In this document: piece by piece, positions 1-7,500 of the stretch
Layout: each line of letters opens with the position of its first letter
Numbering within the stretch: position 1 is the stretch's first letter
From: Nitrospirota bacterium
Lineage (GTDB): Bacteria; Nitrospirota_A; Leptospirillia; Leptospirillales; Leptospirillaceae
NCBI GenBank assembly: GCA_027415455.1
Contig: DAIBSV010000030.1
Span: 1 to 15,075, forward strand
Direction of reading: 5' to 3'
DNA length: 15,075 bases
The notes under the pieces: generated by a model
What the model saw: the letters and a program-made list of their open reading frames with translations, nothing else
The model's database searches: none
What the model was told of the DNA's origin: nothing
Translations under genes and position numbers: made by a program

Positions 1-1229
1 ACGTAGGGGATCTCGTAGACCTTGGCCGCCGCCTGGATGAGGCCGGCCGCCGTGAGCGAGGTCCAGAAGATGATGAACCCGATGGTCATGAGCCAGTAGT
101 GATAGAGCTCGAGGGTCGGGTTGAATTTCCGCTTCAGGAGCCGTTCCAGGCCGTAGTACATGGCGCCGATCTCGATGAAAGAGGAAAAACCGAGTAGGGC
201 CAGATGGGCGTGGGCCACGATCCAGTGGGTTCCGTGGACGTACCAGTTGATCGCCCGGGTTTGCTGGAATCCCCCCTGGAAGAGCAAGGGGATGCCCATC
301 AGGGTTCCGGTGATCGCCCAGCGAAGGGCCGGCACTTCGACGAAGAGTTTCCACTTGCCCTGCATGGTGAGGAGGGCGTTGGCGATGAAGGCCATTCCGG
401 GAACCAGGATCAGCACGCCGGAGACCGAGGCGAAAGACTTGAGCCACTCGGGAACGGGAGCTCCCATCATGTGGTGCGCCCCGGGGGTGGAGTAGAAGGC
501 GAAGAGCCCCCAGAAGGTCAGATGGGCCAGCTTGTGGCTATAAAGGGGATTGCCTGTAAGCTTTGGAATGATATACATGGCAATGGACATCGATACCGGC
601 GTCACCCAGATCCCGAGCTGGTTATGGGCGTTCCACCACGTCACGAGGGCCTCGTTGAGGCCCGTGATGTGGAAGATCTCCACGCATTGACTTAAGGAAT
701 AGACGGTCGCGAGGTAAAGCAGCGAGGCCATCATGATCCAGGTGGTCGGATAGATGCCCTTCACCGTCCGGGTGAGGACCGTCATCCAGACATTGACGGC
801 CAGGGGAACAAGGACAAAGAGGATCACATAGACGTCCACCGGCCAGATGAAATCGGAATATTCGCGGCCGGAGGTCATTCCCAGATCAATGGAGATATCG
901 GCGACAGTAATGCCGAGGTTCCAGAGCCAGATGTTCATGACCCCGAGCCGTTCGCTCCAGAGCTTCGTTCCGCAGAGAACGGGGGTCATGTAGTACATGG
1001 CGGCCCCGAAGGCCATTGAAATCCACGCATAGATCACGGTCATCACATGGACGGGCCGGATGTGCCCGAAATTAAGATACGGGGTCCCGTTCAACACGTC
1101 CGGATACGCCAGCTTGAGCGATGTGACGAATCCGAGCGTGGTTCCCATCGCGAGCCAGAACACCGACGAGATGATGGCCGTTTTTGCCGCGGTTCCGCTT
1201 GGAATCTCTTTCCCTTTCCCTGGTGCCAT
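1..1229 (-). CDS. ccoN: cbb3-type cytochrome c oxidase catalytic subunit I, 3' end outside window
   Basis: This is the catalytic heme-copper subunit that reduces O2 to water in the cytoplasmic membrane. The first 409 residues are present and the C-terminus runs off the window. A low-spin heme ligand lies in an RPVH motif (His61). His202 in WWNAHNQ and His252/His253 in TPGAHHMMG are the CuB ligands. Tyr246 sits six residues before the HH pair, where cbb3 oxidases carry the cross-linked catalytic tyrosine, and the 50-residue spacing from His202 to His252 equals that recalled for Rhodobacter CcoN. His340 and His342 in VAHAH are the remaining heme ligands. The Tyr argues against the related NO reductase NorB. 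The ATG at 1229 follows GGAGG with 6 nt spacing. A sigma-54 promoter lies upstream. ccoO and other subunits, if linked, would lie left of the window and are not seen. Confidence 0.9.
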   Translation of the reverse strand, partial: MAPGKGKEIPSGTAAKTAIISSVFWLAMGTTLGFVTSLKLAYPDVLNGTPYLNFGHIRPVHVMTVIYAWISMAFGAAMYYMTPVLCGTKLWSERLGVMNIWLWNLGITVADISIDLGMTSGREYSDFIWPVDVYVILFVLVPLAVNVWMTVLTRTVKGIYPTTWIMMASLLYLATVYSLSQCVEIFHITGLNEALVTWWNAHNQLGIWVTPVSMSIAMYIIPKLTGNPLYSHKLAHLTFWGLFAFYSTPGAHHMMGAPVPEWLKSFASVSGVLILVPGMAFIANALLTMQGKWKLFVEVPALRWAITGTLMGIPLLFQGGFQQTRAINWYVHGTHWIVAHAHLALLGFSSFIEIGAMYYGLERLLKRKFNPTLELYHYWLMTIGFIIFWTSLTAAGLIQAAAKVYEIPY

Positions 1230-1359
1230 CACATTCCTCCCTTTACCAAGCAGTTTTCCTTTCTGGTGCATTTCAATTGTCGTTAGCCGAACCTCTTCCC
1301 GGCATCCGCTTCCCAATCCCAATGCCAGAGTTTGGCCAGGCCTCCGCGCCTTCACATAT

Positions 1360-1375
1360 CGCAATCCGTGTGCCA
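1360..1375 (-). promoter_or_regulatory. Sigma-54 (RpoN) -24/-12 promoter for ccoN
   Basis: The minus strand reads TGGCAC, five bases (ACGGA), then TTGC. This is an exact match to the TGGCAC-N5-TTGC core of the RpoN consensus, with invariant GG and GC at the correct spacing. It points toward ccoN and predicts a start near 1349, giving a leader of about 120 nt before the ATG at 1229. A gene for a sigma-54 activator is encoded divergently next door, which strengthens the call. No experimental start site is known to me. Confidence 0.8.
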
Positions 1376-1460
1376 TCATCTTTTCATTGGTGTTTATCTT
1401 TAAATTTCAATGTTTTGTATGCCACGAGCGATGAGATTGGCCTCCTTATGATGCGTTGGG

Positions 1461-1480
1461 GTTCCCAATAAATTGGAAAC
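1461..1480. promoter_or_regulatory. Near-palindrome, candidate enhancer site for the sigma-54 activator
   Basis: The 20-bp sequence GTTCCCAATAAATTGGAAAC is a palindrome except for one mismatched pair, with the core CCAAT-AA-ATTGG perfect. It lies about 86-105 bp upstream of the -24 element of the ccoN promoter, the usual distance for an upstream activating sequence. The neighbouring regulator ends in a Fis-type helix-turn-helix, which binds such dyads. Only one good copy is seen, whereas enhancers often have two. Confidence 0.4.
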
Positions 1481-1921
1481 GGGTTGTTTCGGGACGACAA
1501 CCGGAGGCTGGCCCCCTTCATTCCGTCCCATTGAGGGTCCCAGTCGGAAGATGTCCTCGAATGGGGGCGATCCTGGAATCGGACGCAGGCCGACCTCCTG
1601 TTTCCTGACGATGCGGAAGGGTGTTGATTCTCCGGAACGAGCGGGAACACCTTTCCGGAACTGGGTGTTGAAAGTAAAGAGGAAGATTGTGTGTTCCTGA
1701 AGGGATTAAGAGGAAAAGGGGAGAGGATTGGATTTTATCCTTGGGATTTGGTAGGTATATGGACGAACAGGACTTCGGAGGGATTTCTCCGGCAAGATGA
1801 GCCGCTTCCCCCTGCGTTCGCCGCCGAACCTCGTTCGGGGCGGATACCGGCTCCTCACTCACCTTGGTCTTGAGGGTTTTGATTTGCCTTGCTATTTGCG
1901 GGCCTCACAAAGGGGAGAACA

Positions 1922-3334
1922 TTGCCTTTACAGCGGAATTCCCAGAACAACCTCTACCGTATCTTGTCCCACCGCATTGCCGAACAGACCAATTCTTCCT
2001 TTCTGCTGATCGGAAACGACTATCGAATCCAGTGGATTTCGCGCCCCGTCAGGAAGTCTCTGTTTGAGGGTGAAGGAACTGTCGTGGGAAAGCTCTGTGC
2101 CCATGTCCTCAAAGACCGGGTGTGTTCGGCCCGTTGCCTCAATGCCGGGGAGATGATTTCTCCCGCAGAAAATGGAAGTCCCTTCGGATCACTCTGCCTT
2201 GAGGAACGACTGGATTCCTGCCAGGTCCGGAATACCATTCTGCGTGATTCGAAAGGAACCACTGTCGGACTTCTCAAGATGGTCGTTCCCCGGGAAACCG
2301 GAATTCTTGAAGAATCCGCCGATAACGATACGGATCTTGAGGCCAGTCTTTTCGAGGCGGGCGGGGCATGCGAGACCTCCTTTCCCTCCACCCTTTCGCG
2401 GATTGCCCGGACCACGATTCCCGTTCTGCTTGTCGGAGAGACTGGGACAGGGAAAGAGGTTCTGGCACACAGGATCCACCACTTGAGTCCACGAAAGGAT
2501 CGGCCCTTCGTTGTTCTGGATCTTTCTGTTGTTCCAGAAACCCTCGTCGACGACTCCCTTTTTGGTCATGCCCGTGGATCTTTCACAGGGGCAACCGCCG
2601 ACTATACCGGAAAGCTCCTTCAGGCCGACAAGGGGACCCTTTTCCTCGACGAACTCGAGAACATCCCCCTCCCGGTCCAGGCAAAGCTTCTTCGGTTTCT
2701 CGAGACGGGAATCATCGAGCATATCGGCAAAAATCAGAGAACGTTGGTCGATGTCCGAATCCTGGCCGCCACCAATGTGGACCCGGTCAGGCTTCTCAAG
2801 GAAGGACGGCTTCGGGAGGATCTTTATTACAGACTTCGTGGAATGACTGTGGACATTCCGCCCCTCAGGGCCAGAAAAGAGGAGATCCCCCTTTTGATAA
2901 GGTCCTTTAGAATGGCATGGGGAGAGAAGTATGGCGGACCGGTTCCCGAATTCGAGGATTCGGCCATCGACCGTTTCGCAAGCTATCCTTATCCGGGTAA
3001 CATTCGCGAACTCAAGCATCTCGTTGATCTCTGCCTGGCCCTTTCTTCGGACCCGACAATCACGGAATCCAATCTCCCGGAACCTGTCCTGAAAATTCTT
3101 TCTCAGAGTTCTTCTATTCCGGACGAAGGTGAAAAAACCGCTTTGCCGGAACCGGAGTTCGAACCCATGAGGGCGACCCTCTCCTCAGTCGAGAGGAAGA
3201 TGATCCAAAAAGCCCTTGCCGACAATCAGGGCCGCATTACCGAGACTGCAAAGACCCTCTCGATGAGCCGGATCACGTTATGGCGGAAAATGCAAAAGTA
3301 TGGTCTGGACAAGCGGCATCCCTTTGCGCAATGA
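1922..3334 (+). CDS. Sigma-54-dependent transcriptional activator with PAS-like cysteine-rich sensor domain
   Basis: An enhancer-binding protein that uses ATP hydrolysis to open RpoN promoters. I chose the TTG at 1922 (470 residues) because AGGGGAG lies 4 nt upstream; an in-frame TTG at 1889 has no good ribosome site. Residues about 27-120 look like a PAS sensor and hold five cysteines (59, 68, 72, 92, 100). The AAA+ domain follows: Walker A GETGTGKE (172-179), the sigma-54 contact loop as GSFTGA (219-224) instead of the usual GAFTGA, Walker B LFLDE (Asp243-Glu244), REDLYYRL, and YPYPGNIREL. A Fis-type helix-turn-helix fills roughly 425-465. There is no receiver domain, so control is probably by direct signal sensing rather than phosphorylation. 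Its divergent neighbour ccoN has a sigma-54 promoter and is the likely target. Confidence 0.92.
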   Translation: MPLQRNSQNNLYRILSHRIAEQTNSSFLLIGNDYRIQWISRPVRKSLFEGEGTVVGKLCAHVLKDRVCSARCLNAGEMISPAENGSPFGSLCLEERLDSCQVRNTILRDSKGTTVGLLKMVVPRETGILEESADNDTDLEASLFEAGGACETSFPSTLSRIARTTIPVLLVGETGTGKEVLAHRIHHLSPRKDRPFVVLDLSVVPETLVDDSLFGHARGSFTGATADYTGKLLQADKGTLFLDELENIPLPVQAKLLRFLETGIIEHIGKNQRTLVDVRILAATNVDPVRLLKEGRLREDLYYRLRGMTVDIPPLRARKEEIPLLIRSFRMAWGEKYGGPVPEFEDSAIDRFASYPYPGNIRELKHLVDLCLALSSDPTITESNLPEPVLKILSQSSSIPDEGEKTALPEPEFEPMRATLSSVERKMIQKALADNQGRITETAKTLSMSRITLWRKMQKYGLDKRHPFAQ

Positions 3335-3593
3335 CCTCTCGGATCTGGATGATGGCCGGCCCTGAACGACTCAAGTGTTTTCCATTTTTGAGGCTTGGCC
3401 GGCCAAATGCCAGGATGTCTCCGTTCAGCCGGTCTTCCCAACAAGGGGGGTCATTCCGGTTGGGAGGGAATGGACTCAAAATGATGCAGGAGTAAATTCG
3501 GGGAGCAGTGTGGAAGGGAACCCCGGAGAAAAAGCGACAAAGCGAGTTCCATGAAAAAACGGACAATACTGGCTTGAAGCTGGTGGAAAGGTG
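3335..3593. other. Non-coding spacer with several inverted repeats
   Basis: No gene is supported here. Two copies of GGCCGGCC (3354-3361 and 3397-3404) can pair around an inner CTCAA/TTGAG stem (3370-3374, 3388-3392). CTGAACG (3362-3368) can instead pair with CGTTCAG (3422-3428), and the flanking CCGG extends that stem. TCCCAAC (3436-3442) pairs with GTTGGGA (3459-3465). The first fold starts 20 nt after the regulator stop codon and could help end its transcript, but no run of T follows it. The minus-strand T6 at 3555-3560 lies after the tRNA without a clear stem. Confidence 0.4.
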
Positions 3594-3677
3594 TGGTGCG
3601 AGAGGGGGGACTTGAACCCCCACGGGTTTCCCCGCCAGATCCTAAGTCTGGTGCGTCTGCCATTTCGCCACTCTCGC
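3594..3677 (-). tRNA. tRNA-Leu (anticodon UAG)
   Basis: A complete class II tRNA of 84 nt including an encoded CCA end (3594-3596). The acceptor stem is GCGAGAG/CTCTCGC. The D arm closes with GCG/CGC. The anticodon stem is CCAGA/TCTGG around the loop CTTAGGA, giving anticodon TAG, which reads CUA and other CUN leucine codons. The long variable arm is CGGG-GAAA-CCCG and the T arm is GGGGG-TTCAAGT-CCCCC. All stems pair perfectly. Confidence 0.98.
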
Positions 3678-3690
3678 TCGAAGATTCTTC

Positions 3691-3719
3691 ATTCTAGGAG
3701 GTTTCTCTCCCTTTGACAA
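3691..3719 (-). promoter_or_regulatory. Sigma-70 promoter of tRNA-Leu
   Basis: The minus strand reads TTGTCA (3714-3719), 17 bases, then TAGAAT (3691-3696). Spacing is ideal and each box matches the consensus at five of six positions. The predicted start near 3684 leaves a 5' leader of about 7 nt before the tRNA. The element overlaps the ribosome site and TTG start of the divergent gene at 3713. Confidence 0.75.
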
Positions 3720-4540
3720 TTGCCGCAACAAACGGGTATCGGCTTTTTCTCCGTTTTTTTGCTTTGGGAAATCTCCTTTTTTCCGGCATTCTTTTCGCCC
3801 TGACCCGCCCCTCCCTTTCGACACCGCTCTTCGAGTTTCCTTTGCTTGCCGTTCTTCATAGCCTGGTTGTGGGGACCCTTATTCCGCTTCTTCTCGTCAG
3901 GTTCGGACGGGACTCCTCCCTCTTTCGCATGTCGGCCCTTTTTGTTGCAACCGGCGATCTGGTTCTGATTGCGGGATTTCTCCTTCACCCTCGCTCCGCT
4001 CTTCCGGAGGAGGGTGGTCTGATGGTGACGGCAGGCATCCTGATGGCCGGGGTCATGCTAGTGTCCGGATCGTGGAGATTCCTCTATTGGATCTTTCTCA
4101 GCGCTGCGGCCGTCATGGGGATCCTCCTTGGGGGTGTTCTCGCCCGACCGACCGTCGATCCGATTCCTTTTTCGATGATTGCCGCCCATGGAGTCCTGGG
4201 CGCCGGGCTCGGACTGTTTCCACTCTTCTGGCTTCGAATGCAGGAAACATTCGCCCGAAAGATTCCGGTTCTTTTTTTCTCAGGGGGAATTTTCCTGCTT
4301 CTCGCCCTCGTTCTCCAAAACACGCTCGTCTCGGGATCAATGGCGATTTTCGTCGGGGGAGCCCTCCTTCTGGCCGGGGCGGGAATCGAAAGGGAAGGAC
4401 AGCTCCTGGGTCTGTTTTGTCTCTCCGCGGTTGGGGTTCTCCGATTTTCAGACGTTCTTCTTCCGGGGGAAGTTCTTTCCCTTCTGGGAGTCCTTCTTCT
4501 GGGAGGGTGCTTCTGGGGGTATTTCAGGCAGAGAAACTGA
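3713..4540 (+). CDS. Polytopic membrane protein of unknown function
   Basis: I do not recognise this 275-residue protein. It is almost wholly hydrophobic, with about nine or ten membrane helices (roughly 10-30, 42-63, 73-91, 103-119, 123-143, 152-172, 184-203, 206-224, 230-249, 252-270) and a short basic C-terminus. Two intramembrane histidines, His49 in LHSLVVG and His159 in AHGVLGAG, occupy similar contexts after RP motifs (32-33, 145-146), suggesting an internal duplication. Such histidines could bind heme or metal, but this is not shown. The TTG at 3713 is preceded by AGGAGG at 3696-3701, with a long 11-nt spacing. Upstream lies the oppositely oriented tRNA-Leu, so its promoter is unclear. 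It converges with the next gene across 2 bp, leaving no room for a terminator. Confidence 0.75.
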   Translation: MTIAATNGYRLFLRFFALGNLLFSGILFALTRPSLSTPLFEFPLLAVLHSLVVGTLIPLLLVRFGRDSSLFRMSALFVATGDLVLIAGFLLHPRSALPEEGGLMVTAGILMAGVMLVSGSWRFLYWIFLSAAAVMGILLGGVLARPTVDPIPFSMIAAHGVLGAGLGLFPLFWLRMQETFARKIPVLFFSGGIFLLLALVLQNTLVSGSMAIFVGGALLLAGAGIEREGQLLGLFCLSAVGVLRFSDVLLPGEVLSLLGVLLLGGCFWGYFRQRN

Positions 4541-4542
4541 GG

Positions 4543-7500
4543 TCAGGAGGTTTCCGGAGGAGACGGTGTCGCCGCCGCAACAGGAGTTCCCTCGAGGAGT
4601 TCGAGGCGGTTGTCCTGGATTCCGACCTTGAGCGCGCTGGAGGAGGTCAGAGAGGGTACCTGGATCTCGAGGTTCTTCAGGACGGGCAGAAGCATGGACT
4701 GAATCTTCCGTGTCAGTTCGGAGGCGGTGATCGTGGAAGGATCGACCTGATAGGTGATGAAAGAGGGCGTTTCAGGGTCGACCTCGATCGTCCCCTTGAA
4801 AGGGTGTTTTTCGAGAAAACGGGACAGCGTGTCGTAGATCGTCCGGCGGGCCATATCCGTGATGTCCGAATCGGTGTAGGCGGGGAACGGAACGATCAAA
4901 TCCAATGTCTCAAGGATTTCCCGGCTGAAGATCGGGAGAAAAGCCAGCCGCCTATTCCTTTGGGAAAGGGTGTCAAGAATCAGCTCCGCCCGATTCCCGC
5001 GGCGCGCGATCTCCATGTCGTCTCCGGAAAAAAGGGACGTTGCGAGAATGAGAGTGCTTCTGGGAACGGAAAGCGGTTTTCCTCCGGAGTTGATGACCCC
5101 CATTCTCAGGTAGTCCGGAAGAAAATCCCAAGCCGACGGATGGGCCTGTTCGATGTTGTCGAGGTAAATCACCGTGTCCGGACGCTCCTCAAGAAGGGTG
5201 CGGATTCCTTCCGGTAACGGGCTGGACTTTGTCGATCCAAGGGGGCGCTGGAGAAGCATGCTGGCAAACAGACGATCCGCGTATAGCCCCATGTCACGAA
5301 CCACAAGCCGCCCTTTGCCGGGATCAAGATGGTGAGCGATGGCCTGTGCCGCCTCCCGTTTTCCGGTTCCCCGCGGTCCGGCGAATAGGAACGCCCCCAT
5401 CACAGCCGATCCCCCTTTTTTGACATTGTACGCTGCGGCATCGAGAATGGACCGGATTTCCTCCTGAAGCTCGGGACGTCCCGGAAATCCCGGAAGAGGT
5501 TCAGTTTCGGGCGGAGCCATAAGAAAAGACCCCTTCTCCTGTTGGTCTTCTTCGGCGTGGATTGCCTCCTGGGAATTTTGCTTGGGTTGGTCGAATTCGG
5601 AAAAATCGATCTTTTCGGCGGGAACTCCTTCGAGGATCCGGCCAAGGGAAAACTCTTCGAGCTCAGAGAAGAGGGATCGACCAAGTTCTGCCAGGTCCAG
5701 GAGAGAGGAGAAGCGGCGAGCGATAAAGGGATCGATCTTGTTGATGTCTTCGGCCCCGGCGATCAGCCAGATACTCTTGTCCTCATTGGCCTGGGCAAGC
5801 TCCATCACCTTCTGGTTGTAAATTTCTCCATGATAACCGTAGTTTGAAAGCTGAACCTTTGGAAACAGCTCCTCGAGAGGATCCACGAAGATCATCGAAG
5901 GCCGGTTTTTTCGACTTTTAAGAAGCAGGCTCCTGAACTCCGTTCCGTCAAGCTTTTTGTCATCGGGAATCATCATGAAGGAGACTCCCGCCTGCTGGGC
6001 CAGCTTTTCGGCGATCATGCGGCGGATCGGCCGGTTTCTTCCGATGATCAGAATCGATTCGTGGGACTTTTTCTGCCGATTGGAAAAGAGTTCGTTGGCC
6101 CGGTTGACGAGAATCGGTCCCATCGTCTGATCGGTCAGTCTCGACCGGATCACCTCCATCGGTCCGGCCGTCGGATCTTTCCAGTTCTGGGCCTTGCGAC
6201 GGATGGAGACATCGATGTCAAGCTGCCGAAGCGAACGGCGCAGCTTCCGCGCATAGTCGCTGCTGTGAATGACGACATCCCGGATGTCTTCCGGCGCGAA
6301 CCCTTCCATGAGGGTGGCCAGCTTTCCCAGGTCAAACCCCTCGATCATGTCGGGAGTGAGCAGGGGGACGTTCCCTGGCAGAATCTCGTTCTTTCTTGAT
6401 TCCTCCAGAAGAAATCGGCCCAGGAGGGATCTTCTCATCTCTACGTCCGGCAAGGGAATCGTGAGAATCCAGTGGATGAAGGGGGGAGAGGAGAACTGTT
6501 TCGGAACATCGTCGGCGTTTTCCGCCGAGGCGATGAGGAGATGGGTCCGGTTGCGAGAGAGTCTCCCCAGAAAAATCTGGATGTTGTGGAGTCCCTGCGG
6601 ATTGGTCTGGGCGGCCGCTGCAATGACTTTTCCATAGTTTTCGATGTAGATGACAAGGGGATTGAAGGGCTTGATCTTGAAGAGGAAACCCTTCCAGTAG
6701 TTGTCCAGGGCAGATCCATCGATCGAAAGGAGGGGTTCCAGGGAGAAATTGTAAAGAGGACGCTTGTATTCGCCGGCGAGTGCTCGGGCGAAGATGGTGC
6801 GCCCGAGAGAGGAAGGGCCTGTCAGAAGGATCCCGTTGGGAACAGCACCGACCGTTTTCTGGGCGGAGGCGATCTGATAGAAAATTTGAGACAGCTCTCC
6901 TTTGATTCCCGGGTTCCCTGCAATCTGTTTGAAGTCCTCTCCCGGAACCAGAAGCCTTGTTTTTGATACGGCGTTCGCCTGGTCTTCGAGCCCCATGCGA
7001 AAGAGAGCGACAAGGGAGAGGATCATGGCCCCCAAAAGCCATCCGGCTCCCGTCCCCAGGCTGATCATCGATCCGATGGTTGCCGAAGACTTCAGCACGG
7101 CCCCCGAAATCAGGAAAAATCCCCCGTAAACGATCGCGGAGCTCCAGAAATAGATAGCCTTGGGAGCCATCTGGACCGGGTTCGGCTTGAAGACGATATC
7201 CCCATCGGAGTTTTCCGAATGGACCTGGGAGGGAATCAAGAGAAAACAGAGGGCGGAGAGAAGGGTGACCCCTCCGAGAATCCAGAGAGTCACCGCAAGA
7301 GTCGGGACGGACGTTCGAAAAAAAAGTCCGGATCCGATCGTCACGAGGGCGATGAAGGTCCATGTCCCGACAAAGGGAAGAGAGGGGGGAGGAATTCCTT
7401 TGGGTCCCCGTTTCTTCTTCCCGGATTGATAGGGACGACCGAGATTCTTTCCGATCCCGGCCAAAACCGCCGCGTGCATGAGAAGAAAGAGGAGGATGAC

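Larger units (their letters stand above)
1230..1921. other. Divergent intergenic region between ccoN and the sigma-54 regulator
   Basis: About 690 bases without a convincing gene. Short open frames here have no recognisable domains, no good ribosome sites and overlap one another in several frames. The visible content is a sigma-54 promoter for ccoN (1360-1375), an AT-rich patch around 1391-1424, a near-palindrome (1461-1480), and a second inverted repeat with arms AACACC (1646-1651) and GGTGTT (1664-1669) flanking TTCCGGAA. I found no convincing sigma-70 promoter for the regulator gene. The length fits a control region that must hold enhancer sites for a sigma-54 activator. Confidence 0.6.

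Noticed and set aside
1..1229. Nitric oxide reductase NorB as an alternative to CcoN
   Set aside because: The tyrosine six residues before the HH pair and the ligand spacing fit cbb3 oxidases.
1313..1327. Second sigma-54-like match on the minus strand, TGGCAT-N5-TTGG
   Set aside because: The essential GC of the -12 element is GG here, while the site at 1360-1375 is exact.
1646..1669. AACACC/GGTGTT inverted repeat with central TTCCGGAA as a regulator site
   Set aside because: TCCGGAA-like words are common in this sequence and the stem is short, so it is mentioned only as a secondary candidate.
1384..1862. Overlapping open frames in the ccoN-regulator gap
   Set aside because: They overlap in several frames on both strands, carry no recognisable domain and lack good ribosome sites.
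1889..1921. Upstream TTG start for the sigma-54 regulator
   Set aside because: It has no suitably spaced ribosome site, whereas TTG at 1922 has AGGGGAG 4 nt upstream.
4072..5217. Long plus-strand open frame across the membrane gene and the AAA+ gene
   Set aside because: Its product is Arg/Gly-rich low-complexity sequence, typical of an out-of-frame shadow of real genes on either strand.
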